The notes beneath the pieces were generated by a model. The model was not told the origin of the DNA. It did not search any database and saw only the letters and a list, made by a program, of their open reading frames with translations. Position numbers and translations under genes: made by a program. From Salegentibacter_A chungangensis (GTDB lineage: Bacteria > Bacteroidota > Bacteroidia > Flavobacteriales > Flavobacteriaceae), in NCBI RefSeq assembly GCF_042678405.1, contig NZ_JBHTLI010000001.1:2170001-2234000 (forward strand): a stretch of DNA of 64,000 nt, read 5' to 3'. Below are positions 38,576-47,032 of this stretch, one piece after another (the stretch's first letter is position 1; the number at the start of each line of letters is the position of its first letter).

Positions 38576-38583
38576 CAAAAGTA
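38576..38583 (-). promoter_or_regulatory. -7 promoter box for pyrR-pyrB (TACTTTTG)
   Basis: Minus-strand TACTTTTG, an exact TAnnTTTG match, about 30 bp before the pyrR start codon. Confidence 0.5.
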
Positions 38584-38751
38584 AGATTTTTTTAATTATT
38601 AAAGAGCCTGCCCGGCACATAAGTACGCTGAAGCCTTCAGGAGCTGAATTTGGCCCTGTTACCCACTTCATATTCAGGGCTCCTCCCCTTTTCGGATTAC
38701 TAATAATTTCACTAATTTCATTCAGAAGAAAACCAAGGTATTATATAACTA

Positions 38752-39348
38752 ATGTTCAAAACCAGGGAAATACGATGGTTCAGCAGAGCGAAAGACAGGC
38801 ATATCATAGCCTGGTTCGCAGGAAAAGGTCTTGACTTCGAAACTGCAGAAAGCCGAACAGACCATTACCTGCCTCTTCCGCAAAAAGAGGATACAGGTAT
38901 TAAATTGCGGGAAGGAAGACTTGAAATTAAACAACGCACAACAGGACCTGAAAAGGCTAAAATTGCTCCTAATGCTGAAGGTTATTTTGAAGAATACGTC
39001 AAGTGGAGCTTCGGGATTGCCAAAACCGATGTCCTTGCTAAGGAGATTGTCAGGGAAAATAAATATGACTGGATAAAGGTGGAAAAGAAACGATTAGGAC
39101 TAAACCTGGTAAAGGAAAATGGCCAATTAAATTTCAGGAAGCTTGATGAGGAAACCGATTCTGCCTGCCAGATGGAATACACGAAGATCGAAGTAAATGC
39201 TGAGCAATGGTTCAGCTTTGGCCTGGAATGGTTCGGAGAGGAGTTTATAGAACCCGGTGCCGGGCTGATTTCAGAAATTACAGGCTCCACAAAACTAGGC
39301 CTGCGATCCTCTATGGGATATGCAGAATTTTTAAATTCAGAATTATGA
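38752..39348 (+). CDS. Conserved hypothetical protein, CYTH-like fold suspected
   Basis: A 198-residue cytoplasmic protein. The segment GIKLREGRLEIKQRT with charged alternating strands, and later WIKVEKKRLGLNLV and CQMEYTKIEVNAEQWFSF, suggests a barrel like the CYTH/triphosphate tunnel fold, but the classical ExExK start is not clear. The stop overlaps the next start as ATGA. It is a core-like gene directly upstream of the acetyltransferase and the integron-like integrase. Confidence 0.6.
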   Translation: MFKTREIRWFSRAKDRHIIAWFAGKGLDFETAESRTDHYLPLPQKEDTGIKLREGRLEIKQRTTGPEKAKIAPNAEGYFEEYVKWSFGIAKTDVLAKEIVRENKYDWIKVEKKRLGLNLVKENGQLNFRKLDEETDSACQMEYTKIEVNAEQWFSFGLEWFGEEFIEPGAGLISEITGSTKLGLRSSMGYAEFLNSEL

Positions 39349-39785
39349 TAAGAGATTTTTCCCCTAAGGATAGCGAAACTTTACTTGAGTTGGTTAAACT
39401 GAACATTCCTGAATATTTTGATGAGACAGAATGGCCTCAGTTCAAAGAATACCTGGAACACGAGACTGAAGATTATTATGTTATTGAAGAGAACGGGAAG
39501 ATCATCGGTTCCGGCGGTCTGAATTATTCGCCTCAGAAAAAGCGAGCTGTACTTTCCTGGGATGTACTGCACCCCAGGCATCAGGGCCGGGGACATGGCC
39601 GCAAGCTGGTTCAGTACAGAATAGAGCGAGCCCGCCAAAGAAAGGGTGTTGAAGACCTGATAGTAAGAACCAGTCAACTCACCTATAAATTCTATGAAAA
39701 AATGGGTTTTGACTTGGAACAGGTTGAGAAAGATTTCTGGGCAAAAGGTTATGATCTTTATTTTATGAAAATGAGCCTGAAATAA
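39345..39785 (+). CDS. GNAT family N-acetyltransferase
   Basis: The ATG at 39345 overlaps the previous stop (ATGA), giving 146 residues. GNAT motif A is visible as LSWDVLHPRHQGRGHGRKLV with the acetyl-CoA loop QGRGHG, and YEKMGFDLEQVEKDFW is motif B. The substrate is unknown. The frame is open further upstream, but translational coupling favours this start. It is the last ordinary gene before the integrase (106-bp gap). Confidence 0.85.
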   Translation: MIRDFSPKDSETLLELVKLNIPEYFDETEWPQFKEYLEHETEDYYVIEENGKIIGSGGLNYSPQKKRAVLSWDVLHPRHQGRGHGRKLVQYRIERARQRKGVEDLIVRTSQLTYKFYEKMGFDLEQVEKDFWAKGYDLYFMKMSLK

Positions 39786-39891
39786 TCCAGTTCACAGATG
39801 AAATCTGGCTTTGGCTTCTTTTTCAGTAGCCAAAAACGCACAGGCTCCCCATCGCTTTTTTAAGTACATTAGGGAGTTTATTTTTTCGGCT

Positions 39892-41070
39892 ATGATCAGA
39901 ATTCAACTATTTCCTTTTGAGCTTCAGAATGAGGTGTTCATAGGAATTTCTTTCAGCTTTAATGCTGAAGTAAAAACACATTTAAAGAACCTCCCGGGTA
40001 TTCAATGGAATACAACCCGTAATTGCTATTTTATCCCTTACAGTTATGAGAACAAAAGCAGGCTTTTCAATCATCTAAGAGAAAAAGGCTGGTTTGTAGA
40101 TTACACTGCATTGCAAAAGGTCAAAAACGGCAAGCTGTCACCCAAAAAGAAAACGGAACCTGTACTGAGCCCGGAAAATGAAAGTTTACTGAAAGAATAC
40201 ACCGAATACCTTAACGGAAAGCGCTACAGCGAAAGCACGATACGTACTTACCGGAATTTTGCACAGCAATTTATAGTATTCCAGAACAAGGCTCCCGAGG
40301 AAATAACCAACAGGGACCTGGAGCGGTTTGTGGAATTGCAAATTGCCGGAAAAGCTTATTCTATAAGTTCACACCGCCAATGCATTAGTGCACTGATGCA
40401 TTTCTTTAAGGTCTTCAAGAATACCGAGATCGATACCGATAATATTGAAAGGCCCGGTAAGAGCAAGTACCTGCCGGGAGTATTGTCTAAGGAAGAAGTG
40501 ATAGATCTTTTAAGGGCTACGCGAAACCTAAAACATCGGGCGATCCTGGCTTTAATCTATTCCTCAGGCCTTCGGATAGGGGAGCTTTTAAAGCTTAAGC
40601 TTTCAGATATTGATATTGACCGAAGGCAGGTAAAGGTAAAAATGGCAAAAGGACGTAAAGACCGGTATGCTATCCTGGCCGATAGCTTTATTCCGCTTCT
40701 CTATAATTATGTGGGAACCTATAAACCGAAGGGATATTTCGTTGAGGGCCAGTCCGGCGGAATTTACACCGGCTCCTCTATCAGAAGCTTTCTGAAGGAA
40801 AGCTGCCGAAGGGCAGGCATCACCAAAAAAGTCACTCCACATACTCTGAGGCATTCCTATGCAACGCATATGCTGGAAAACGGGATAGACATCAGGTATA
40901 TCCAGGAATTGCTTGGGCACTCGAGGCCGGAGACCACAATGATCTATACGCACGTGGCACAAAAGGACCTGAACAAGATAAAGAGTCCGTTGGATATAGC
41001 GATCAAGGAGTTCCAGGATTCCGGTAAAGGCGACCCCGACCTGCGTTTATCCCGGAAATTTCTGGAATAA
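39892..41070 (+). CDS. Tyrosine recombinase, probable cassette integrase (XerC/D-IntI-like, without IntI insertion)
   Basis: I choose the ATG at 39892 (392 residues); the frame is open upstream only to a TTG at 39811. Residues 1-75 are an extra N-terminal domain (LPGIQWNTTRNCYFIPY) of the type seen on Bacteroidota integrases. A SAM-like core-binding domain covers about 95-180 (YSESTIRTYRNFAQQFIVFQ). The catalytic domain has Arg228 (SSGLRIGELLKL), Lys253, His317/Arg320 (TPHTLRHSYATHM), His343 (ELLGHSRPETT) and the nucleophile Tyr352 (MIYTHV). The ending NKIKSPLD recalls IntI proteins, but I see no extra block of about 16 residues before HTLRH that defines IntI. All catalytic residues are intact. 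It points towards the array, whose first crossover point is 28 bp after its stop. Confidence 0.9.
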   Translation: MIRIQLFPFELQNEVFIGISFSFNAEVKTHLKNLPGIQWNTTRNCYFIPYSYENKSRLFNHLREKGWFVDYTALQKVKNGKLSPKKKTEPVLSPENESLLKEYTEYLNGKRYSESTIRTYRNFAQQFIVFQNKAPEEITNRDLERFVELQIAGKAYSISSHRQCISALMHFFKVFKNTEIDTDNIERPGKSKYLPGVLSKEEVIDLLRATRNLKHRAILALIYSSGLRIGELLKLKLSDIDIDRRQVKVKMAKGRKDRYAILADSFIPLLYNYVGTYKPKGYFVEGQSGGIYTGSSIRSFLKESCRRAGITKKVTPHTLRHSYATHMLENGIDIRYIQELLGHSRPETTMIYTHVAQKDLNKIKSPLDIAIKEFQDSGKGDPDLRLSRKFLE

Positions 41071-41084
41071 AAGTGTATATTGCT

Positions 41085-41107
41085 GTGGATATAACACGTT
41101 GTGCAAA
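41085..41107 (+). other. Probable attI (primary insertion site)
   Basis: The segment ATAACACG^TTGTGCAAAAT places the crossover between G41098 and T41099, 28 bp after the integrase stop. To the left is unique sequence; to the right cassette 1 starts with TTG, like every other cassette. Only CGTTG is shared with the attC right core (CCGTTG), as expected for an attI that does not fold like attC. The left edge is only an estimate. Confidence 0.65.
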
Positions 41108-41115
41108 ATATTTCA

Positions 41116-41538
41116 ATGAAAAATATATACTTACTTACCTTCCTAATGTTCGCATATTTCAATTCTGCAGCTCAGAATTCCTCTTGTGAAAACTTTAAAA
41201 CTGGGAATTTTATTATGCCTCCTGAAGAGGGATATTCAAGCGTTCGTATAGAAAGACATAATAATTATCAAATCGAAATACCTTTAAATGAAAAAGGTCT
41301 ACCAGACAAAAACAAAGAAGAACAATATATTAACCTTGAGTGGGTTGATGATTGTACTTACATTGGTAAGTATGACGCAACTAAAATGGAATTAACTGAG
41401 TTTCAAAAATTCGTAAATACCAATGGTGGAATCAAAGTAGAAATGAAAAAGATAGAGAAAGGGTGTTTCTTTTATCTTTCAACTTTAACTATTGAAGGTG
41501 AAGAACAACGATTGGATGGAAAAATGTGTCTTGAATAA
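41116..41538 (+). CDS. Cassette 1: secreted protein, identical to cassette 7
   Basis: The ATG at 41116 gives 140 residues with a signal peptide ending NSAAQ (a GTG at 41101 is in frame but would disrupt the signal). The mature part is small, beta-rich and has four Cys, two of them in WVDDCTYIG and KKIEKGCFFYL, resembling lipocalin-like secreted proteins of flavobacteria. Function unknown. The gene starts 17 nt after the cassette boundary. The entire 669-bp cassette is identical to 48037-48705. Confidence 0.8.
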   Translation: MKNIYLLTFLMFAYFNSAAQNSSCENFKTGNFIMPPEEGYSSVRIERHNNYQIEIPLNEKGLPDKNKEEQYINLEWVDDCTYIGKYDATKMELTEFQKFVNTNGGIKVEMKKIEKGCFFYLSTLTIEGEEQRLDGKMCLE

Positions 41539-41637
41539 TTCCTTGTTATAAAAATTATAATTGATTTATAAAGAGCAATAGAATATTGATTTCGATTATG
41601 ATTCATCTATTGCGTTTTTAATTCGGAGTAGAAATAC

Positions 41638-41776
41638 TTTGCACAACAACGGTTCATCGCCAATAAGCGGCACCGTTAGTAAGAAAATAATTAACTTGAC
41701 CAACAAACCAATACTAAGCCGACAAATCCGCGTCCCCTACTCCGCCAACTGGCGATAACCGAGACCGTTGGCAGCA
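41638..41776 (+). repeat. attC-like site of cassette 1 (type A)
   Basis: Cassette 1 is 41099-41767. Its end TTTGCACAAC is the exact complement of its start GTTGTGCAAA. Inner stem ATCGCCA / TGGCGAT and CGGTT / AACCG. The right arm in the array belongs to cassette 2 and does not pair. Confidence 0.88.
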
Positions 41777-41964
41777 ATACGCTGGCGGAAAAATTTCGCT
41801 CAAATCTAAGGTTCTGGAGTTCGGCGGATTTAAACTTTAAGTTCTGCTGATTGAAAATCGATAATTTCAAGATCCGTTTTTTCATTGAGATTAATCAGAT
41901 TAAACTCCAGGAAGATTAACCTTAAATTGACTGTTTTTCACTAATCCGACAAATCCGAATGTAC
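41777..41964. other. Cassette 2: gene-less cassette
   Basis: Cassette 2 (41768-42093) is only 326 bp and shows no convincing gene between the sites; the one minus-strand frame (41691-41885) runs into the preceding repeat. Near its end, AATCCGACAAATCCG (about 41943-41957) resembles the centre of the type A repeat, suggesting a decayed extra attC, left after a gene was lost. Confidence 0.55.
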
Positions 41965-42102
41965 TGCAGCCAACAACGGTTATCACAAATAGCGGGTAGC
42001 CTTTCAAAGAAAATAATTAACTTGACCAAAAAACTAGGTCTTAAGCCGACAAGTCCGTATCCCTACTCCCGCTACTTGTGTTAACCGAGACCGTTGGCCA
42101 CA
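41965..42102 (+). repeat. attC-like site of cassette 2 (divergent)
   Basis: Ends of cassette 2 pair over GTTGGC / GCCAAC. The inner stem differs from type A but still pairs: TCACAAATAGCGGG against CCCGCTACTTGTG, replacing the TCGCCA / TGGCGA pairs of type A. This is compensatory change. Confidence 0.82.
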
Positions 42103-42126
42103 ATATCAAAGAAAACAATCTTCTAA

Positions 42127-42978
42127 ATGAAGAAAATCGACTATCAAAAACCGGGAAATATAGAAAAAAGAATTCTTCAAATACTTTCCGACCGTGATCA
42201 TTTTGATTTTATGGGTTTAAGAGCTTCTTTCCCAATTGGAGTTACTTCAGTCGAAAAAAGATGTAATGATCTTATTAGATTAAAATTAATAGCTAAAGAA
42301 AAAATCGATAACGAATATAAATATTCTTTAACCGATAAAGGAGCACAAGTATTGACTCTAGGTTTAGAAAAATGGATTAGAACTGAAACATTTACAGAAA
42401 TTAAAAATGGTCCATATGTTGTCACTAAATCGACCCCTAATATTGAAAGGTATACAATAAGATCTTTAGAATCAGAAGGGAAAATTTATTTCGATGGTAA
42501 ACATTATAAAATCGTTCCTGGAAAAAACTTAGGTGATCAAAACCCTTCAATAGAAGTTCCAAACGAAAATATAAATGGAATAATAGATAAAGTAGTTAAT
42601 GATATTTATACTATGGATATTTCTCTACAGCATATGGAATTAGAGAAAACTCATAAACATGAAATTAGACATGTTATGAACTACTTAGAAGAAAATAAAA
42701 TAGTAGAAGTACATTCAGATCCAGTAAAACTAACAGCATTAGGTTATCACATTTATCAAATTGGACATGATAAATGGAAACGTGAGAAAGAAAGAGAAGA
42801 ACTTATTGGAGAAAAAATAAAAAACAACAATCAAAATAAGAATTCAAACCAAAAAACGAATAAGACTTGGAACACTAAAATTAGCGATTGGTATTCTAAG
42901 AACGAAAAGGTGTTGAATTTTGTCGTGGCTTTAGTTACAATTATTGGGTTTATCTTAGGATTATTTCAATTCATATAG
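42127..42978 (+). CDS. Cassette 3: winged-helix-like protein with C-terminal membrane anchor
   Basis: A 283-residue protein. Residues 10-85 look like a winged-helix domain (KRILQILSDRDHFDFMGL, VEKRCNDLIRLKLIAKEKI, YSLTDKGAQVL). A second winged-helix-like stretch covers 165-235 (HEIRHVMNYLEENKIVEV, KLTALGYHIYQ). A charged Asn/Lys linker is followed by one transmembrane helix (VALVTIIGFILGLFQFI) at the very C-terminus. The combination of a DNA-binding-like fold and a tail anchor suggests a membrane sensor or defence effector, which is inference. It starts 33 nt after the cassette boundary. Confidence 0.72.
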   Translation: MKKIDYQKPGNIEKRILQILSDRDHFDFMGLRASFPIGVTSVEKRCNDLIRLKLIAKEKIDNEYKYSLTDKGAQVLTLGLEKWIRTETFTEIKNGPYVVTKSTPNIERYTIRSLESEGKIYFDGKHYKIVPGKNLGDQNPSIEVPNENINGIIDKVVNDIYTMDISLQHMELEKTHKHEIRHVMNYLEENKIVEVHSDPVKLTALGYHIYQIGHDKWKREKEREELIGEKIKNNNQNKNSNQKTNKTWNTKISDWYSKNEKVLNFVVALVTIIGFILGLFQFI

Positions 42979-43006
42979 GTAAATAAAGATATTCACTAAG
43001 AGATAC

Positions 43007-43145
43007 TGTGGCCAACAACGGTTCATCGCCAATAAGCGGCACCGTTAGTAAGAAAATAATTAACTTGACCAACAAACTAATACTAAACCGCCAAATCCGC
43101 GTTCCTTACTCCGCCAACTGGCGATAACCGAGACCGTTGTAAGCA
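43007..43145 (+). repeat. attC-like site of cassette 3 (type A)
   Basis: Cassette 3 is 42094-43136. Its end TGTGGCCAAC is the exact complement of its start GTTGGCCACA. Centre and inner stem are type A. Confidence 0.88.
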
Positions 43146-43165
43146 ATTTTTAAACAAATCATAGT

Positions 43166-44377
43166 ATGAAATTTAAACTACTAATTATCCTTTTATTATT
43201 AAGTTTTGTGTGCTATTCGCAAAAACCTATCAAAATAGGTGAAAGCATAGAAGTTCATTCAGATATACTCAAGGAGGATAGAATGCTTGAAATCCACCTG
43301 CCCAAAAACTATATAGAATCAAACAAAACTTATCCAGTCCTTTACTTACTTGATAGCTTCTTTAATTTTCCACATGCAGTAGGAACTATAGAATATTTAC
43401 AATTAAACAGACTAATCCCTGAAATGATCGTAGTAGGTGTAAGAAACACAAATAGAAATCGTGATTTAAGCCCACCATCTCCACAATTAAGCAAAGAAGA
43501 AAAAGAAAGAATGGGGGCAAAGGGTGAAGCAGATAATTTTCTCGCATTCCTGGAAAACGAATTAATTCCTCAAATAGAGAAGAATTACAAAGTCGCCTCG
43601 TACCGATTGATCGTCGGTCATTCAAGAGGAGGCCTTTTCAACATTTATTCATTTTTTAAGAAACCTGAATTATTTGATGCATATATAACGATTAGTCCTA
43701 GTTTATGGTATCCAAACGAATTAATATCACAAAGTTTTGAAGACGTCTTCAAAAACCCATCAGAATTAAATTCAAGTTTTTATTTAACATTAGCAAATGA
43801 GAACAAAGGAAGTATGAGAGGAAATGTTTTGAAGTTAAGTGGAGAGTTTGAAAATTATATTAATAAACACGAAGAGACTGGTTTACGTTTCAAATATGTA
43901 CATATGCCAGAAGAAGTCCATGGAACTGTAGGATTACCTTCAATTTTTAATGGATTGCGTTTCATTTTCGAACCAACTCAATATGAAATCCCTAGAACTA
44001 AAGAACTTATAATAGCACAAGGAGGGCCTAAGGCCGTAATTAAAAAAGCAGTTGACTATTTTGACCAACTATCCGAAAAATATGGTTTTGAAGTAACAAA
44101 TGAGTACACTTTGATTGATCTTGGATATAATTTTTTAAAAATAGAAGAGTTTAGAAAATATTCTATAGATGCCTTTAAAGCAAATGTTGATGCACACCCA
44201 GATTCTTATGATGCGTACTCGACATTAGGAATGGCTTATGAGCGATTAGGTGAACTACAAAATGCGAAAACCAATTACGAGAAAGCTCTGAAACTGGTTA
44301 AGCAAACAGAAAATCCAGAGTGGGAATTTTACAAAGCTGATTTAGAAAATTTAGAAAAAAAGATGAATAGTGATTAG
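43166..44377 (+). CDS. Cassette 4: secreted alpha/beta-hydrolase (esterase-like) with C-terminal TPR
   Basis: A 403-residue protein with a signal peptide (LLLLSFVCYSQ). The hydrolase domain spans residues 25-265. KTYPVLYLLDSFFNFPHAVG is the Fes/COG2819-type beginning, VGHSRGG is the G-x-S-x-G nucleophile elbow, and MPEEVHGTVGLPS contains the probable catalytic His. The C-terminus holds a TPR unit (YDAYSTLGMAYERLGELQNA). Such enzymes act on siderophore or other esters in the periplasm. It starts 29 nt after the boundary. Confidence 0.83.
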   Translation: MKFKLLIILLLLSFVCYSQKPIKIGESIEVHSDILKEDRMLEIHLPKNYIESNKTYPVLYLLDSFFNFPHAVGTIEYLQLNRLIPEMIVVGVRNTNRNRDLSPPSPQLSKEEKERMGAKGEADNFLAFLENELIPQIEKNYKVASYRLIVGHSRGGLFNIYSFFKKPELFDAYITISPSLWYPNELISQSFEDVFKNPSELNSSFYLTLANENKGSMRGNVLKLSGEFENYINKHEETGLRFKYVHMPEEVHGTVGLPSIFNGLRFIFEPTQYEIPRTKELIIAQGGPKAVIKKAVDYFDQLSEKYGFEVTNEYTLIDLGYNFLKIEEFRKYSIDAFKANVDAHPDSYDAYSTLGMAYERLGELQNAKTNYEKALKLVKQTENPEWEFYKADLENLEKKMNSD

Positions 44378-44453
44378 AAATCCAGTTTCAAAAACTCAAT
44401 CAATCAGTTTGTTCCATTATTTAAGTTTTTAAGCAAACTCTCGTTGCAAAAAC

Positions 44454-44592
44454 TGCTTACAACAACGGTTAATCGCCAATAGACGGTAGCGTTAGTGAGA
44501 AAATAATTAACTTGACCAACAAACCAATACTAAGCCGACAAATCCGCGTCCCGCAATCCGCCAACTGGCGATAACCGAAACCGTTGCAAACA
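44454..44592 (+). repeat. attC-like site of cassette 4 (type A)
   Basis: Cassette 4 is 43137-44583. Its end TGCTTACAAC is the exact complement of its start GTTGTAAGCA. Type A with small changes (AGACGGTAGCG, GAAACCG). Confidence 0.88.
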
Positions 44593-44665
44593 ATGCCCAG
44601 AAAAATTTCAAAAAGAAGATGATTCCTGAATTAAAAAAACTTGAATAAGTTCAATACAGATTTAA

Positions 44666-44851
44666 ATGAAAAAATATGAATTTCTCATTGGAGTTTTAAT
44701 TCTAATAATCAGTTCGATATGGTTATATTTTCAAATAAAAGAATATTTGAAAATTCAAAAAAATGACCAAACTAGAAAATACTTTAAAGTCAAAATTATT
44801 GGATCTCTTATTTTCTTTTTCTGTTACGGAGTTTATTTAATTTTAAATTAG
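44666..44851 (+). CDS. Cassette 5: 61-residue membrane protein
   Basis: Two predicted transmembrane helices (FLIGVLILIISSIWLYF and IIGSLIFFFCYGVYLIL) separated by a charged loop. No family recognised. First of two small membrane genes in cassette 5. The cassette shares its first 24 and last ~65 nt with cassette 14, whose content is different. Confidence 0.6.
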   Translation: MKKYEFLIGVLILIISSIWLYFQIKEYLKIQKNDQTRKYFKVKIIGSLIFFFCYGVYLILN

Positions 44852-44914
44852 AAATTAAGATTCTATGAAGTTAAATTGTGAATCAGTTACAATAACAACT
44901 TAAAAAATGATGGA

Positions 44915-45094
44915 ATGAATAAAAAAACTATAGGAATAGTTCTAAGTATAATTATCGGATTTGCATTATCATATATACCAAATAATTATATGAGTGAAAA
45001 ATATGAGAATATCGCCTTTTTTATTGTGGTGGGAATAGTTCTGATTTTGGTAGTAAAAAGCTTAATCCCTAAGAAGAATAAAAATTTAAATTAA
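44915..45094 (+). CDS. Cassette 5: 59-residue membrane protein
   Basis: Begins MNKKTIGIVLSIIIGFALSY with a first helix, followed by YENIAFFIVVGIVLILVVKS as a second helix and a Lys/Asn-rich tail. It lies 63 bp after the 61-residue gene, same strand. Function unknown; paired small membrane proteins may form a unit. Confidence 0.55.
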   Translation: MNKKTIGIVLSIIIGFALSYIPNNYMSEKYENIAFFIVVGIVLILVVKSLIPKKNKNLN

Positions 45095-45192
45095 AAAGAT
45101 AAACATCGATAACAAAGAAGTGTTTAGCAATTCGGATCTAGAAAAAATCAATTATAAACCAGAATTTAAAGAACTTAATTCTGTAAGGGCAC

Positions 45193-45331
45193 AGTTAGCA
45201 ACAACGGTTCATCGCCAATAAGCGGCACCGTTAGTAAGAAAACAATTAACTTGACCAACAAAACATTACTAAGCTGACAAATCCGTGTCCATGACTCCGC
45301 CAACTGGCGATAACCGAGACCGTTGTGTGCA
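45193..45331 (+). repeat. attC-like site of cassette 5 (type A)
   Basis: Cassette 5 is 44584-45322. Start GTTGCAAACA and end AGTTAGCAAC pair with two mismatches; cassette 14 shares these very arms. Confidence 0.83.
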
Positions 45332-45357
45332 ATTTTATATCAAGAGTGGTTTTCAAA

Positions 45358-46041
45358 TCAAATTTCTTTTTGCATAATTTCTTCATTATCTGATATCTCG
45401 TTACGAAATTCTTTTAAATCACTTGCGATTTTGGATAGAGGAAGACTATGTAAAAATTCAATTGAAGAATAGTGTCTACATTTTTTATACTTGCTTTGAT
45501 TACAGATACATATATCATTCCTCCCAGGGATTCGATTATGTACAACTTGTTCCAAAACTTTAACTACAAAATTAACATCATCCAAATCTAATTCATCCAA
45601 ATAAAAGCTTTTTACGCCTTCAAAAAAATGTGGATATTCACCATTTGCATATTCATTATATCTCTTCTTGTAGACCGTATTAGAGAAAAAAGGATAGATT
45701 TTTTCTTGATAAAAATTGATTAAGTTAATTCCCCTTTGCGCCAATTTAATTAGTTTATGCTCAATATCTAAACAGCAAAATCCATTCTTATCGATATGCC
45801 ATTCCATATTTCGCTCAATCTTCTTTGAAATCTCTTGCACAAAAGGAAAGGCATATGGATAGATATTATCCTTAATTAGAATTCTAATTTCAAAGGATTC
45901 TAAATATTGACCTCTTATATCACATATATCAACTTCTCCCTCTAGAAAAGCAAGTTTGGTTTTGGAGCTTTGAGAAAATTTAAACTTTGGATACAAGTCT
46001 AAAAATTCCCGAACATCCTTTTCAATAATTTTATTTTTCAT
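45358..46041 (-). CDS. Cassette 6: E2-like (UBC-fold) protein with C-terminal SEC-C motif
   Basis: A 227-residue protein. Residues 60-92 follow the E2 ubiquitin-conjugating pattern: IYPYAFPFVQEI, then HIDKNGFCCLDI, which aligns with HPNI..G.ICLDI of E2 enzymes and puts Cys90 at the catalytic position. The C-terminal part has a SEC-C-like metal motif, PGRNDICICNQSKYKKCRHY (Cys178, Cys180, Cys188, His190). It is the last gene of a minus-strand operon behind a nucleotide cyclase and a membrane effector (11-bp overlap). E2-like proteins accompany the cGAS-like enzyme in type II CBASS; here the partner is a Pycsar-type cyclase. No E1 or JAB gene is present. Confidence 0.72.
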   Translation of the reverse strand: MKNKIIEKDVREFLDLYPKFKFSQSSKTKLAFLEGEVDICDIRGQYLESFEIRILIKDNIYPYAFPFVQEISKKIERNMEWHIDKNGFCCLDIEHKLIKLAQRGINLINFYQEKIYPFFSNTVYKKRYNEYANGEYPHFFEGVKSFYLDELDLDDVNFVVKVLEQVVHNRIPGRNDICICNQSKYKKCRHYSSIEFLHSLPLSKIASDLKEFRNEISDNEEIMQKEI

Positions 46042-47032
46042 ATCCGAAATAGGGTTTATTTGTTTCGGCTATAGGCTTTAAATACTCAGCAGATTCGGAG
46101 CTATAATCTTGATTCTTCAAAAACACATTTCCTAAACGATCTAAAGCAATAAAATCCTGTAATTTTAGAAATTTTATCCAATTAAAATCATACTGAGTAT
46201 ACCGAAATTTCTTTTCTGGAATTTCAAAAATATACCTATCGTTCTCATCATTCGTTCGGTGACAAACTGGAGTGAATAAATCTTCAAAATCCACTTCTTT
46301 AATTATATTATCACCTACAACGACACCATTTGAATTTGCATTGCCCTGCATTTTTGATGCTAAACTAGTATGCAAACTACAAGTCGTTACTTCACTAATA
46401 TTTCCAATCCCGGAATTAACCCACAATACATCAGGTGAATCTCCTAAATCAATTCCGCTTCTAACGGAAATGCCTTCAATTCCATTTTCTCGAAAGTAAT
46501 CTTTAAGATCATTTTGGATAAAATGACTATATACGCTAACCATTTGTAAACATTGAAGGACTGCCTCCGATTTGCTAATATTTTTTCCACCATAATACAA
46601 AAACAATCCATCTCCTTGTAATCTATGGACATAACCTCCGAAGATTAAAGCAGTATGAATTCCCGCTTTTAAAATAGCTTCTACAATCAGATGTATTGTT
46701 TCTTTATCAAATCTCCTAAAAAGATTAGTGCTTCCTTTAATATCAATAAAAGCAGAAACAATATAATGTTCTTCAGTATTGTTCGTAGCTTTCAAATGTT
46801 TAAAGCTTGGATGAAGACCTAGCTGTTGAGAAAAGTCGATATCCCTATTGAGTTTCCCAGCAAGTTTAGCAAGACTTGGAGCGATTTCTTTATTAGAATA
46901 GCGAGATCTTAATTGATAAAGTTTTTCGGGCGATCGAGAAGTGTATAATTCAGATTTTATCTCTTTTTGGTAAAGAGGGTCACTATCAACTGCTTCCTTA
47001 ATTAAGTTTAAATAATCTTTATAAATTTCCAT
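46031..47032 (-). CDS. Cassette 6: class III nucleotide cyclase, Pycsar PycC-like
   Basis: A 333-residue protein. The cyclase homology domain covers about residues 88-270: VSAFIDIKGSTNLFRRFDKE with metal-binding Asp97, then HRLQGDGLFLYYGG with Asp141, both intact. SVRSGIDLGDSPDV and SLASKMQGNANSNGVVVGD are later class III motifs. An N-terminal helical extension precedes it. Pycsar cyclases make cCMP or cUMP on phage infection to activate a membrane or NADase effector; the upstream gene encodes a candidate effector. Substrate cannot be told from sequence alone. Overlaps 14 bp with the upstream gene and 11 bp with the downstream one. Confidence 0.83.
   Translation of the reverse strand: MEIYKDYLNLIKEAVDSDPLYQKEIKSELYTSRSPEKLYQLRSRYSNKEIAPSLAKLAGKLNRDIDFSQQLGLHPSFKHLKATNNTEEHYIVSAFIDIKGSTNLFRRFDKETIHLIVEAILKAGIHTALIFGGYVHRLQGDGLFLYYGGKNISKSEAVLQCLQMVSVYSHFIQNDLKDYFRENGIEGISVRSGIDLGDSPDVLWVNSGIGNISEVTTCSLHTSLASKMQGNANSNGVVVGDNIIKEVDFEDLFTPVCHRTNDENDRYIFEIPEKKFRYTQYDFNWIKFLKLQDFIALDRLGNVFLKNQDYSSESAEYLKPIAETNKPYFGYEK

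Noticed and set aside
38559..38834. 91-residue plus-strand frame before the CYTH-like gene
   Set aside because: Low-quality composition, overlaps the pyrR promoter region and the start of the supported gene at 38752.
39892..41070. Integrase as the housekeeping XerC or XerD
   Set aside because: It has an extra N-terminal domain of about 75 residues and an IntI-like tail, lies directly at a cassette array, and is longer than the roughly 300-residue Xer proteins.
41691..41885. 64-residue minus-strand frame MKKRILKLSIF...
   Set aside because: It runs across the end of the cassette 1 repeat and into cassette 2; the part in the repeat is low in protein character and would recur at every type A site.
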